NCBI GenBank assembly: GCA_020740775.1 | Contig: JAHEWK010000043.1 | Span: 1-64,000, forward strand | Source of the DNA: Ilyonectria destructans | Taxonomy: Eukaryota > Ascomycota > Sordariomycetes > Hypocreales > Nectriaceae | DNA length: 64,000 nt | Direction: 5' to 3' | Shown: one piece after another, positions 1 to 10,634 of the stretch | Layout of the letters: every line of letters starts with the position of its first letter | Numbering within the stretch: position 1 is the stretch's first letter | The notes under the pieces: model-generated | Told to the model about the DNA's origin: nothing | The model's database searches: none | The model's input: only the letters and a program-made list of their open reading frames with translations | Translations under genes and position numbers: made by a program

Positions 1-1474
1 TTCCCATGTACTAAATTCACAGCCGCCCAAAGCCCTTTATGGTATCTGATAGATACGTTGAGGTATCGGGAATAGCTGCCGTGTACTGTGTGCATGCACC
101 GTACAGAAAAATCTCCATCACAATCTGTTGTTGCCACGCTGTTGACTCCCATCAATGAACCTCCTCAATGGTATACAAGGCGCCCTAGTCTTTGAAGCCC
201 GTCATGCTGAGGCTGACTCTACCCGCATCTTCCATCTGCCCTATCTGTGCTCTTCCACAACTCTCTCCTGTAAAAATTCTTCCTGACTAGCGGCTGTTAG
301 CACTAGCGTGGAAAATTTTGCAGGCCCACCAAATTTGGCTGCTGCAGCAGCTGGTGCCCATCGGGTACTAACACTGCAATAAAGGAAGGATTGAGAGGGC
401 TGACTTCCTTTACGCAGCAGCCACGGCCACAGCCCAAGGGCTCCGGCCATGATCGAAGCCTGCTGCCCTGACCAGCTGGGCAGCTAAGATAGCAGCAGGG
501 AAGCAGCACGGCTTGCGGGGGCCAATCGACACCGCTGCGGCTCTTATACATGCTTTAATGCTGGTTCAGACCTCGCAGCAAGTATAGCTATTGCAGCCAA
601 CAGCAATCACGACACCAGCTTCAATCTAGGTGGGCGTCGACCTTTGCCCTGATCTCTACGACTCGGCACTTAGGTATATAAGGCTATATCTTAGTCTTAG
701 TACCTGCTTAGGCCTCCGGGCCTGAGCTGCCTTGGCCTTCGGGCCTCGGCACCTGCTTAGGCTTCCGGGCTTAAGCTGCCCTGACCTCTGCGTCTCGGCA
801 CTTAGGGGCATAAGGCCACCGTGTCTTAGCTCCTGCTTAGGCCTCCGGGCCTGAGCTGCCTTGGCCTCCGGGCCTTGGCCACCATGACCCCCGGGTCTTG
901 GCTGTTAATCCAGGTCTATAAGAAGTCACAGAATCGGGCTACTTGTAGGCATCAGGGTTCTGGCTTGATGGCCCTGATCAATGGATGCTAGCTGCAGTGG
1001 TTTTTCCCTCTTTGCTCCCGCGAGGTTTTCCCATCTGCAGTTTTTCCTATCGTACGGATCTCGATTTCTGGAGGTTTTGAATGCCGGCAGGCAGGAATAG
1101 GAATACTGGAGAATTTCAAGCTGGTTAATAAATATGGGTATGCTGACACCCGCCCTGACAATCCGCTGACGGATACTGGGCTCGAAATAATAAGTCAAAT
1201 AGGGCTGCTTAATTGCTAGATGGAAGAGGAAGAAGGATTGCAATCTCAGCTCGTGTGTGGATTATACGGGATGCGGACTGCAGGTCCGAGCTACGGGCCT
1301 GCTTGGCCTATAGCTCCGGCCCCGGGTTACTGTACTTAGGTTTCTTCAGCTGTTGACACCAGCCTAGCACGTCATCTTGCCCCCTTGGGGATTCTGTAGA
1401 TATCTCAAGTAGATGTCTTCATGACGGTAATTAATCAACAACAACAACACATCTGTGCTCTTCCAAAGTCCTGG
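1..1474. other. Left flank without a recognisable intact gene
   Basis: I see no intact gene here. Short open frames occur on the minus strand at 241-550 and 926-1243, but they have no recognisable domain and overlap each other in different frames. A GC-rich tandem repeat lies at 707-881 and is listed separately. The stretch ends at a short gene relic on the minus strand. Confidence 0.5.
707..881. repeat. Imperfect GC-rich tandem repeat of about 48-50 bp units
   Basis: Three degenerate units are visible, each starting near CTGCTTAGGC and running through CTGAGCTGCC, with paired CCGGGC blocks. They begin near 707, 753 and 834, and the middle spacing is widened by about 30 bp. Partial units extend a little to either side. 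No coding potential is evident. Confidence 0.6.
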
Positions 1475-1678
1475 TTATTTAAAGTTCATGTCATGCAGAA
1501 TGTTGTTGAGTTCTTCATCCGAGATGTTCAAGTCCATGCTGATCGGTAGGACTGACAACCCTTCTCCCGGTTCTTCAGGGAGGCTAGGGCTGTCCACCTT
1601 CAGGATCCCGACATCGCATTTGAATCTCTGAAGCCACTCAGCGTTGTCTGCTGCAGTCTGATTCCACAGATCGTCGCT
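1475..1678 (-). pseudogene. C-terminal relic of an unrecognised protein
   Basis: An open frame of 67 codons ends in TAA at 1475-1477. It begins with SDDLWNQTAADNAEWLQ and ends with an acidic stretch rich in D, E, L and N. Just upstream on the minus strand is a possible intron (GTGAGT donor, AACCAAG acceptor), preceded by a frame reading NYNTKPVRSFMM, so this may be the last exon of a larger gene. A second, diverged copy of the WNQT...WLQ segment lies at about 2045-2110 and stops exactly at the hAT terminus. I do not recognise the family. A transcription-factor tail is possible, but nothing decides it. Confidence 0.4.
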
Positions 1679-2044
1679 GCAACTTGGTTAACTTATCGTC
1701 GCGCCAACGGTAATTAGAGCAACTCACTCATCATAAAGGATCTAACGGGCTTGGTGTTGTAATTCGACGTCGGTTGGTACATGCTGATCTGGATTGTTTG
1801 GTGACATCGTCAATGCTACATACCTACCTAGTTCTTTTGCCAAACGGCCATAGCAGTTGGCGTTATTGAGGAAGAAAGGACCCGGTATAATATTATTCGG
1901 CAAGAAGCTGGGGGACTGGTGCAATCTTGATTGACAGGGCAGTTTGGTGACTTGGCTGTCGATTTGGTGAAGGGCCCTGCTACCGTAGATTGGTTGCTCC
2001 GCTGGAAGAACAAGGTTGGTGAATTCTCGGATGTCGACATTACT

Positions 2045-2110
2045 CCCGCGATGGGATGTCGCTCCTTGAAAGCTTGCAGCCACGCAGTGTTATCGGCTAC
2101 GGTCTGATTC
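2045..2110 (-). repeat. Diverged second copy of the WNQT segment, cut by hAT end
   Basis: Translated on the minus strand this reads WNQTVADNTAWLQAFKERHP, clearly related to WNQTAADNAEWLQRFK at 1625-1675. The similarity ends at ATTC just before the hAT terminus at 2111, so the transposon interrupted or rearranged a duplicated gene fragment. Confidence 0.5.
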
Positions 2111-2130
2111 CAGTAGTGTTGCTAATAATA

Positions 2131-3992
2131 ACGTACTTCATAAGCGAGCTGGCCGGATAAGCGAGCTGGCCACCCGCCCGTACCCACAACATGTTTTACT
2201 TTCAATCTGCTATTCCTCCACAAAAAACTATGGAAACTCTTAGCAAAGAGAATCGAATGGTCCTGGCTATCGAAGCTATCCAAAAAGACCCCCAGCTAAG
2301 CGCACGAGCAGCTGCTAAGATCTACGATGTTAGTCGTTCAACGCTCGGCACTCATCTCAAGGGAATAACTTCTCGACGCGATACCATGCCCAATTCGCGT
2401 AAACTTACGGATCTAGAGGAGAAGACAATTGTTGAGTATGTCCTCGACTTAGATGCGCGATCATTTCCTCCCCGGCTTTGCGATGTGGAAGATATGGCCA
2501 ATCGACTGCTCGCCGACCGCAACGCGCCTCCGGTCGGGAAGTGCTGGGCCTCAAACTTCGTCAAGCGACAACCAGAGCTCAAGACGCGTTTTACGCGTAG
2601 AATTGACTATCAGAGGGCCCAATGCGAAGATCCCAATATTATTTGGGGCTGGTTTCAGCTTGTGCGGAATACAATCGCGAAATACGGTATCGCGGAGTCG
2701 GATATCTACAATTTTGATGAGACTGGGTTTATGATGGGAATCATCTCAACTGGAATGGTCGTTACGAGTGCCGAACGACGTGGAAGACCAAAAATGGCCC
2801 AGCCAGGAAACAGGGAATGGTTTACTGTAATCCAGGGCGTTAATTCCCAAGGGTGGGCGATCCCGCCGTTTATCATTGTTGCAGGGCAATATCACCTCGC
2901 GGCCTGGTATGATGAAAGAACTCTACCACAAGAATGGGTCATCGCAACCTCGGATAACGGCTGTACAACAAATGAGAGAGGCCTAGAATGGATCCAGCAC
3001 TTTGATAAGCATTCAAAGACGCGTTCTTCTGGCTCATATCGTCTCCTTGTCTTGGATGGGCACGAGAGCCACCATTCGACTGAATTCGAACTATTCTGCA
3101 AGGACAACAAGATCATTACTCTCTGTATGCCGCCACATTCTTCTCATATCCTCCAGCCACTTGATGTTGGCTGCTTTGGGCCGCTCAAGCAGGCCTACGG
3201 TCGACAAATTGAGAATATGATGAAAACCCGAATCACCCATATTACTAAGGTTGACTTCTTTCCTGCATTTCAAGCTGTATTCCAAAGCGCAATGTCAGAA
3301 AAAAACATCCAGGGAGGTTTTCGAGGCACAGGAATTGTTCCCTATGATCCAGAAAGTGTGCTTTCTCTGTTGGATGTAAAGTTGCGGACTCCATCGCCTG
3401 CGGAGGGGGATTCCGAACTGCCAAACCTCTGGGTTCCGAAGACCCCAAACAACGCAATCGAAGCAACTTCGCAAACCGATTTTATCAAAACTCGAATCAG
3501 CCGTTATCAAGGTAGCTCTCCGACATCGATTTTAGCCGCCATGGATCAATTTGCGAAGGGGGCGCGAGGAATAATGCACCAGATGGCATTATTGAAGGCG
3601 GAGGTCAACGAGCTTCGGGAGGCGAATGCGACCCTTAGCCGGCGGCGCAGGGCGAAAAAAACACGACTCCGGCATTCAGGGAGTATGACAGTAGCTGAGG
3701 GACAGGAGCTACAAGATCAAAGGGAAATTGCTGAGCAGGTACAGCACGAAATACAGCAAAGTGGTGGTCGGGGGAGGCGGACAGAGACGAGGGAACGGCG
3801 ATGTGGAAGATGCAGGAAACCCGGGCATAATGCGCGTACCTGTGAAAATGATATAGATGCGCCTGAAAGAGAGGATAGTAATTGATTTTAATTGATTTTG
3901 GGCGTTGTGGTTGTTTTATTTTAATATCTGTTGGTGAAGGTATAGTTAGGTCGCTAGCTCGCTTATCTGGCCAGTTCGCTTATGAAGTACGT
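2131..3992 (+). mobile_element. Intact Pogo-type (Tc1/mariner superfamily) element
   Basis: Terminal inverted repeats start with ACGTACTTCATAAGCGA on the left and end with the reverse complement on the right. Both contain an internal direct repeat built on AAGCGAGCTGGCC. The element is flanked by TA at 2129-2130 and 3993-3994, the duplication expected for this superfamily. Its single 564-codon transposase frame is open throughout, so this copy may be recent or active. Confidence 0.9.
2191..3885 (+). CDS. Pogo/Fot-type DDE transposase
   Basis: This protein would bind the element ends and catalyse cut-and-paste transposition. The N-terminal helix-turn-helix region (about residues 15-60, KIYDVSRSTLGTHL) is followed by a CENP-B-type DNA-binding half (60-130, KCWASNFVKRQPELKTRF). 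The DDE core shows NFDETGFMMG (about 175), LVLDGHESHH (about 290) and MPPHSSHILQPLDVG (about 315). A basic region and a CCHC zinc knuckle (CGRCRKPGHNARTC) close the protein, an addition seen in several fungal Pogo transposases. The frame opens at 2191, but an ATG at 2230 (METLSKEN) aligns better with the related copy at 28513. There are no internal stops. Confidence 0.9.
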   Translation: MFYFQSAIPPQKTMETLSKENRMVLAIEAIQKDPQLSARAAAKIYDVSRSTLGTHLKGITSRRDTMPNSRKLTDLEEKTIVEYVLDLDARSFPPRLCDVEDMANRLLADRNAPPVGKCWASNFVKRQPELKTRFTRRIDYQRAQCEDPNIIWGWFQLVRNTIAKYGIAESDIYNFDETGFMMGIISTGMVVTSAERRGRPKMAQPGNREWFTVIQGVNSQGWAIPPFIIVAGQYHLAAWYDERTLPQEWVIATSDNGCTTNERGLEWIQHFDKHSKTRSSGSYRLLVLDGHESHHSTEFELFCKDNKIITLCMPPHSSHILQPLDVGCFGPLKQAYGRQIENMMKTRITHITKVDFFPAFQAVFQSAMSEKNIQGGFRGTGIVPYDPESVLSLLDVKLRTPSPAEGDSELPNLWVPKTPNNAIEATSQTDFIKTRISRYQGSSPTSILAAMDQFAKGARGIMHQMALLKAEVNELREANATLSRRRRAKKTRLRHSGSMTVAEGQELQDQREIAEQVQHEIQQSGGRGRRTETRERRCGRCRKPGHNARTCENDIDAPEREDSN

Positions 3993-4344
3993 TATGCGTT
4001 TTCTGATATTGTGACAATATAATATGAGGATGTCCATATTGGCAATATATTATCTATATTGGGTTGTCAGTTCACAGGCGAATTTACATCGTCAACGCCG
4101 AGGAAAGGGACCTTACCCTATACCAGTGCCAGGGATATTTGGCATTTTATTGGCTATCATTCACTTCAACACACTTCTTTATTGACAATCAGACCTAACA
4201 CGCGACCACGCGTTTCTTCAACGCGTCAGGGAAGGTACGGACCACGTTGGGCTGGGCCTACTAGCGGTTGTCTGTCAACATCGGCCATCGTCCCCTCTGC
4301 GCATTTTTTTTTTAAATCACAGGCGAGCCTACAGACTTATCGTT

Positions 4345-6524
4345 ATGCCCCAACAACGCCTTCCTTTTGTACAATGGTCGCAACGAAGAGTTTTATCAAT
4401 TTCAGACGACTTTTTGGAGTTTTCCAGCCAGCAGTTACCGGTAGACGAGAGCCGGACGTCCAAATGCCAGTCATCTCGACCTCGCACAGCCTCCACAACC
4501 TCCTCCACCAAGCCTAGAACATCATGGGTCTTCTCTCATATGCCAGACGAGGAGATAGAGACGAGATACTACAATCAGCAGACCGGAAAAGAAGAGTGGC
4601 GCTGCAAACATTGTAACAGAACCTATGCCTGTTCTGGGGGTACTGCAGCTCCTGCAAAACACCTTACGGACCCTCCTCCTGACGGTCACGGCCTGCCAAA
4701 AGGAGGCCCACGAACAGCTAAAGTTACAACTATACGAACTATTCTCGCACAAGCTCGTGCTGCGCCAGAAGAAAATCTCCGAAAACGCCGTCGGCTCAAT
4801 GATCAATCCGGAGACTCGATCGACCCTGACCAGCTCGAAGTGTTATACGTGAGGTTTATTACGGCCTATTCCCTCCCATTTCAGCTCGTAGAATGCCCAG
4901 AGTTCCGAGAACTCTTGGCCTACAACAATGACGATATCGATACTTGGCTTCCAGATACGCACGAGACCATCAAGAAATGGATCATGCGGCAGTATGAAGG
5001 CCAGAAGGAGAAGGTCAAGCAGCGCATACAGTCGGCAAAGTCAAGGATTCACATCAGCTGCGACCTTTGGACTTCTCCCAACTCTTTGGCCATCTTAGGC
5101 GTAGTCGCTCACTATGTTACGGAAGACGGTCAGCTGGAACACCATGTCTTGGCCTTGAAAGACATCGACAGTGAGCACGATGGTTCTCACCTTGCAGCGG
5201 CAGTTTTGGAAGTGGTCGATGATTGGGGGTTTGCTTCAAAACTTGGATATTTCGTGATGGACAATGCAGGCAACAACGATACAATGATGAGATCTCTTTC
5301 TCTTGGTCAGTACGACGCACTATTTCTTCGGATTTGCCCTAACATTCACAGGCCTTCTGCGCCGATTTGACATTCAATACGACCCCAGATCTCACCGCCT
5401 TCGCTGCTAAGGTCACATCATCAACCTCGCCGCCAAAGCTTTCCTCTTCGTTACCGACAATGAGAAGCTCGAACACGACGATCCTGGTACATATAATGTG
5501 ACGCTAAAGGAGATCGAGGCATGGCGGCAAAAGGGTCCTCTTGGCAAGCTTCATAACTTTGTCGTTTTCATCCAACGAAGTGTTCAGCGTTGCCAGAAGT
5601 TTATGGCTATTAGCCATAACCACAAGCTTGCGCGAGATAACGACACGAGGTGGAGTTCGTGGTATATTATGCTACAAGCGGCCTTGCATCTTAGGGACGC
5701 AATCAACGGGTATTTTAACAAATGGGCGGAAGCAGATTGCGCTGGAGACGAGCTCTCTTCGGAGGACTGGATCATCCTCGAGAAGATCAAGTCCTTTTTA
5801 GAGAAGCTCAAAATGACTACCAAGGCTCTCGAGTCATCGTTTGCAACCCTCGACAATGTCCTCTTGGCTATGGACTTCGTATTGGCACAATTCGAAGCAG
5901 GGAAGGAGGCACATATCGACGACCGGATTATGGCACCGATGTATAACTCGGGATGGGCGAAAATGGACAAGTACTATCGCCTTACTGACGAATCGCCTGC
6001 CTACGTTGCTGCGATTGTGCTGCACCCTTCGCATAAATGGCACTACATGCACGAGAACTGGAAGAAGGAGTGGGCTGAGTCGTCAAAGAAGTTGATGGAG
6101 ACACTGTGGGATGAATATAAACCTGTGGAACCGCATCTTCCTCTATCTGAGGTCCCGTCGACGACTACGAACGAGTTCTTGAATTGGAGAAACAAGCATC
6201 TACAACCAGCGCTTATCACAGATGAGTATGAGCGTTATTGTAAGTCTGAACGGGTGTATGGGTTTACAAGCGCCCTTGCATGGTGGCTAGAGGAGACACA
6301 GCAAAAAAAAATATCCTAACCTGAGCAAAATGGCCGTGGATATACTGTCAATTCCTGCAATGTCTGCCGAGCCTGAACGACTCGTCTCTGGGGCAAAGAT
6401 AACCATTACAGATCGTCGAAATCGACTTGGGAGTGATATAATTGAAGCATTAGAATGCTTGAAGTCATGGTTTAGGATACGGGATTTTCAAGGTGACGAT
6501 ATTTTCGCTGCGGCAGTTGAATGA
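4345..6524 (+). pseudogene. hAT transposase, broken by two frameshifts and a stop
   Basis: A BED-type zinc finger (WRCKHCNRTY...AAPAKHL) lies near residue 80. It is followed by the hAT core (ISCDLWTSPNSLAILGVVAHY, FVMDNAGNNDTMM) and the C-terminal dimerisation region (ILSIPAMSAEPERLVSGAK, LGSDIIEALECLKSW). The frame is lost near 5345-5353, a TAA at 5408-5410 interrupts RC-GHIINLAAKAF, and a second frameshift falls in an A-run at about 6302-6310 before YPNLSKMAVDIL. The three open pieces are 4345-5370, 5498-6319 and 6330-6524. The homopolymer shift could be an assembly error, but the other two lesions make the copy non-functional. Confidence 0.85.
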
Positions 6525-6734
6525 TGAAGATCACGTGGAATATATGGGATATATTGTCATACTGCCAATATATTGGGTTCTTGGCAATACAATACAATAT
6601 GGATCAATGTCATATTGCGTAATACAATACGCACCACTTGACAATACAATAATATTGAGAGGGTTCCATGTTGCCAATATACGTATTGTTTATAATATTA
6701 GCAACACTGGCCTCTTCCCAAATCACGATCATAA

Positions 6735-6780
6735 TGATGATGTTTATTCCCCCCGGGGGGACAATTCCTATAGGGCCCTA
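6735..6780 (-). repeat. LINE 3'-end relic with CAT-repeat tail
   Basis: Read on the minus strand this is TGTCCCCCCGGGGGGAATAAA followed by CATCATCATTATGAT. It matches the layout of the Tad1-type LINE terminus near 24118-24145 (CCCGGGCGTAATAAA, then a CTA repeat) and of a segment near 33852-33890. I take it as the 3' stub of a truncated LINE copy. Confidence 0.45.
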
Positions 6781-6934
6781 CCGCTATGTTACATACTCCC
6801 TTCATGTGCTTCCTCGTGTTGCCCATTGCCCTTACACAAACCAGATTTGGATCACTCCATGTCAGACGGTCCTCTTATCGGCAAGTCACCATTTCCTCTA
6901 ACGTTCTCTACCTTCACGGGGATTAGTCATCTAT

Positions 6935-7133
6935 TCGATCGAATTCGAATCGAAATCGATCGAATCTTGGCATCGAATCGAATGACAGGTGCATGATTCG
7001 ATATCGAATCTATAGGAGACGTGCTAGATTCGCGTCGAATCACATATGGCTACACCCGAATCGAATGCCAAGCCATCGAATCGAATGGCAAGGTCCGGTA
7101 TTCGATTCGATAGATTCGATAGATTCGATAGAT
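6935..7133. repeat. TCGAAT-rich palindromic repeat cluster
   Basis: About 200 bp are dominated by ATTCGA/TCGAAT hexamers in both orientations, ending in a run of GATAGATTC units at 7100-7133. The outer parts are loosely inverted relative to each other, as in a small non-autonomous element. The cluster replaces the 5' half of the permease pseudogene that begins at 7133. Confidence 0.6.
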
Positions 7134-8518
7134 GTCTGTCCCTGCTTCCCGCAGTCTTTCTATTCGTCGGCATGCTTTTTGCAAATGAATCTCCGCGATT
7201 TTTAGCTCAGAAAACCCCGGAGAAAGCACTCGCTGTCCTGGCCAAGTTGCGTGGTCTTCCCATGGACCATCCATACATTCGGAACGAGATGGACAGTATC
7301 TCGGCGCAGCTTGAGGAAGAGAGGGCGTTTGCGGCCAACAATTCAGGTTTGACGTTAGTAAAGGAGGCCTTCACCGTCAAATCTTACCGTCGATGATCCT
7401 TTCTTTGCATTACGCTCATGATGTGGAGCAATTTGACAGGAACCAACGCCAATGACTTACTACAGTCCCACTATCTTCAAGAGCGTCGGAATGTCCTCCT
7501 CGGCATCAGGCTTACTCGCGACTGGTGTCTACGGAATTGTGAATATTGTGTCTTGTGCGATCTTTATCCTTTTCGTTACTGATTCTCTTGGGCGGAGAAA
7601 GAGTTTACTCTGGACAGGTATTGTGCAGGTATGAATATCTGCCATCCCCAACCGGGTTGCTCTTCTGGAAACTTGACCATCAGGCCATGGTACTGATTTC
7701 TTGTGCTTCTCACAGGGCCTGGCGCTCTTCTACGTTGGCTTTTTTATCCGATATAGCCATCCCCAAGAAGGGTCTCCCCCGGCGCTGCCGGATATGTCGC
7801 AATTGTGGCCATTTACATTTTTGCAGCCGTCTACCAATTTGGTTGGGGTCCTGTCGTATGGACTTATTGTTCGGTAAAGTCAAGCCATTTGCTTATTTCT
7901 AAAGTTCTTAGACTGATTGGTGAAATAGGAGATCCCTGCAGCACGCATGCGTGCGCTTCAAATGGGCATGGCCACAGCTAGCCAATGGCTGTTCAATTTC
8001 GTCGTGGCCAAGAGCACTTTGACCATATTTGCAACTTTGGGGCCGAATGGTTTCGGTACCTACTTCCTGTACGGCTCGTTTTGCGTCAGTATGGTGGTTT
8101 TTGCCTGGTTCTTTGTCCCAGAGACGAAGGGTGAGTTGTTCATCATAAGAAAAGAAGAAGGAAATAACGTATTGCTGACAACATGATACGTGAAGAACCA
8201 GTCTTGGGCCTGGTGCTTAAGACTGGCATTATATGTAACATCACGTGAGAAAGGAGACCTTATGCTCCCGTCCTCAATTGTAGTCTTAGCTCGTCATCCA
8301 TCTTTCTACATCTACATGACAACCTCACTTTATGTGACCTCCGCGGTATATTCGCATCACAACAGTCTCCAAAACGCCTCTCTCTTGAAGATATGGACGA
8401 GCTGTTCGCCTGTGATAATGTCCGAGGCAAGTTCATACCGACGAGACTAACCAGATTGGAAGCGGAAAGGAATGCCAAGGTGGGAGAGGATAAGTTTGAG
8501 CATCTTGAGAATGCGTAA
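7133..8518 (+). pseudogene. MFS sugar/quinate permease, 5'-truncated and disrupted
   Basis: The C-terminal two thirds of a Sugar_tr-family permease can be read in pieces. NESPRFLAQKTPEKALAVL marks the central loop. [41 protein letters not shown] and [12 protein letters not shown] follow, then [20 protein letters not shown] and the PETKG motif. The last exon, SLEDMDELFACDNVR, ends in TAA at about 8518. Introns at about 7629-7717 and 7877-7928 are canonical. Damage includes loss of the first membrane helices, a TGA near 7394, frameshifts near 7450 and 7768, and about 245 bp between the PETKG exon and the last exon. It neighbours dehydroshikimate dehydratase, so an original quinate permease role is inferred. 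Confidence 0.75.
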
Positions 8519-9834
8519 AAACGTGAGTGGATACGAGATAAGACCAATAGGGTTATCAAAGTCATTGTCCATGATATCAAAGGCGCTCCCATGCACAGGC
8601 TCAAACAAAGACGGTGTGCCCTAGTAAGGTCAAGGTTCGCTGCCGCAGCAATTCTAATCGATCCGACCAAAGCAGCAGCGAGGTCAGATAGCATATCAAT
8701 ATGCAGATTCGTTCCGACCGGGCCGGTAGACTGTTCATAGCGATGTCAATCTAACGGCGTGCTAAGCGAATCAAATAGATGAATCAACAGAGCCACCCTC
8801 CGTCATCCGGTTCTCTACAGCACATTCAGCGCTCCTAATAGTCTAAATAGTCAGTCTGGACACCTTAGACTGCCCATTTAGTCCATCTGACTTAGCCAGA
8901 CTAGACTAGTAGTCTAGCTGAGTTGCTTAGACTGGACTACTGATCCATCCGTCGCCGTCAGACTAGACTATAGTGCAGACTGCAGTCTATATTATTAGTC
9001 TAATAATTACCACTTAACAGACAACATGTGGCCCATTCTCATATCTACCTCCGGAACTTTCCTATCCTATCATCAAATGTTATCTCATCCGCTGCTATTC
9101 CTATCATGCTTGAAGATATTAGAGACAGCGCCTATAGCTGCTAGACCGATATAGCAACACTAGAATCTATAATTTAATAATTGTACACATCATATGGATA
9201 GACTAATAGTCGGACTAGTGGTCTAAGACCTTCGGACTTAAGAGTTAGGGTTAGCCCGCTCATTTCGTTCAGTCTTGCGTCCACCCCGATCTGCAAACTG
9301 GTCGATGATATTTAGAGTCAGTATTACCGTGCTACCTTCCACCTGAGAGCTTCACCTCATGAAATGACAAGAGTGTGTGTATATTTATGTGAGTCTGAAC
9401 TGTTGTTTGGGTAGCCATTAAACGTGCCGACTCCATTCAGTTCTTATGAACACTATTATTCTACGTATACCTTAAATATGATACTGTCACCATGTCGACA
9501 AGATGAATTTTTTCACCTAAAAGAATCCATCAAGTAGGTAATTCATCCGTTCCACTTAGTAGAAAAGGACCCTCTCCGCCGTCCTTAAGCAATGTTGTAA
9601 AGCCTCCGCAATTTGTAGTCAGGTATCTATAGTCACTTGCCCCAGGTGGTTCAATAATATAAACATTCGCGCCTCGTTCATAGATGGGATTGGCAAAGTA
9701 ATAACGGCGATGCTAGAGAAAGAATATTCGCCTTGGCAACAGTTGCAACATGTACAAAACGGGGACATCATAGGCTATACTTGTCCTTGCAAGACAGTAT
9801 TGTCTTCTCTTCAGTATCTCAAAGTGTTCACAGG
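8519..9834. other. Non-coding stretch with AGTCTA palindromes
   Basis: I see no gene. Positions 8838-9005 and 9195-9232 are rich in AGTCTA/TAGACT in both orientations, with TAGTCTAAATAGTCAGTC on the left and TAGACTAATAGTCGGAC on the right. This could be a small TIR element of about 390 bp, but I could not define ends or a target duplication. The remainder is AT-rich and featureless. Confidence 0.4.
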
Positions 9835-9915
9835 TGTCGCAATACCGGTACGGCAAAAGGGAATGATCACTCCTGTTACCAGTAGCGTTATTGTTGTCCA
9901 TATCTCCGTCTGACA
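9835..9915. repeat. 81-bp direct repeat, left copy
   Basis: This copy begins TGTCGCAATACCGGTACGG and ends ATCTCCGTCTGACA. It appears identical to 10145-10225. The two copies start with TGTCG and end with TGACA, and the 229 bp between them contains a tRNA-like segment. A local duplication or a very small LTR-like pair are both possible. Confidence 0.85.
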
Positions 9916-10029
9916 TACCCCCCCAGATTGCCGATCGTAGAGACTATCTGATAGTGACGGTACTCTAATAGTGTGGCGAGATCCGATTTTTAGCTGCTTT
10001 TGACGAGCCTGATTCTGCGGTGTGTGCCG

Positions 10030-10110
10030 ATGTGCTGAGGTGGGGTTCGAACCGCCGACCTTGTTGGATAGGGTTTTGCCGAATATGGATGCGACAGCAA
10101 TTTCAGTGGA
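10030..10110 (-). other. tRNA-like relic between direct repeats
   Basis: On the minus strand a T-arm-like segment GGCGGTTCGAACCCCAC is present, matching the B-box consensus. It is followed by CTCAGCA, which can pair partly with TGCTGTC about 60 nt upstream. The T-stem has mismatches and I cannot fold a clean D-arm or anticodon arm, so this is not called as a working tRNA. A decayed tRNA or a tRNA-derived SINE fragment is likelier. Confidence 0.3.
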
Positions 10111-10144
10111 AGTTACAGGCGATTAAGCCTCCCGGGCTCATAAC

Positions 10145-10225
10145 TGTCGCAATACCGGTACGGCAAAAGGGAATGATCACTCCTGTTACCAGTAGCGTTA
10201 TTGTTGTCCATATCTCCGTCTGACA
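10145..10225. repeat. 81-bp direct repeat, right copy
   Basis: This is the same sequence as 9835-9915 as far as I can read, offset by 310 bp and in the same orientation. Non-repeated sequence resumes on both sides immediately outside the TGTCG and TGACA ends. Confidence 0.85.
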
Positions 10226-10634
10226 ACAGGGACATTGAAGAAGAGGAGCTGGAACCTGGCACTCTTGACGCGACACTCTTGAAAACCTAAGTATCCCCGT
10301 GATGTTCGAGCGTCAACTTGAGATGCTTGTGTCTATTCACTTGATGTAAGTTCTGAGAAGTAGAGCGACTCATCAATGTTATTGAGATACGTGAATAAAC
10401 GAATCGCATTTCCTGCTAGCAGTGTCCAAATTGCTTCAACCGTCTTATCGATATCCTAACACAATCCGGCATGGTGTTGCTTTTGATTTGACTAATAAGC
10501 AGCTAAACTTATACAGAAAAGTGGGTGTGATTGTATATTTCTCATCTCATTACGAATCATACCTTTCATCAGTAGGAGTTCGGTGTCTTATTTACTTCGC
10601 ATGTCTCGTTCCACCATTATTCGCGTAGCTAGAC

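Larger units (their letters stand above)
2111..6709 (+). mobile_element. hAT transposon, decayed, with a Pogo element nested in its left end
   Basis: The left end CAGTAGTGTTGCTAATAA (from 2111) is matched in reverse by TATTAGCAACACTG at the right end (to 6709). Between them lies a broken hAT transposase (4345-6524). A complete Pogo element (2131-3992) sits 20 bp inside the left terminus. Subterminal regions at 4010-4065 and 6545-6700 share many ATATTG/CAATAT palindromic motifs, as is usual for hAT ends. The expected 8-bp target duplication is not convincing (TCTGATTC against GCCTCTTC), so flanking rearrangement or a wrong boundary remains possible. Confidence 0.6.

Noticed and set aside
8838..9232. 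A defined AGTCT-ended transposon
   Set aside because: Palindromic motifs are obvious, but neither exact ends nor a target duplication could be set.
9246..9258. Telomere-like GTTAGGGTTAG
   Set aside because: Only about one and a half units occur, in otherwise ordinary sequence, so chance is sufficient.
10030..10110. A functional tRNA gene on the minus strand
   Set aside because: The T-arm is mismatched and no clean D-arm or anticodon arm can be folded; kept only as a relic.
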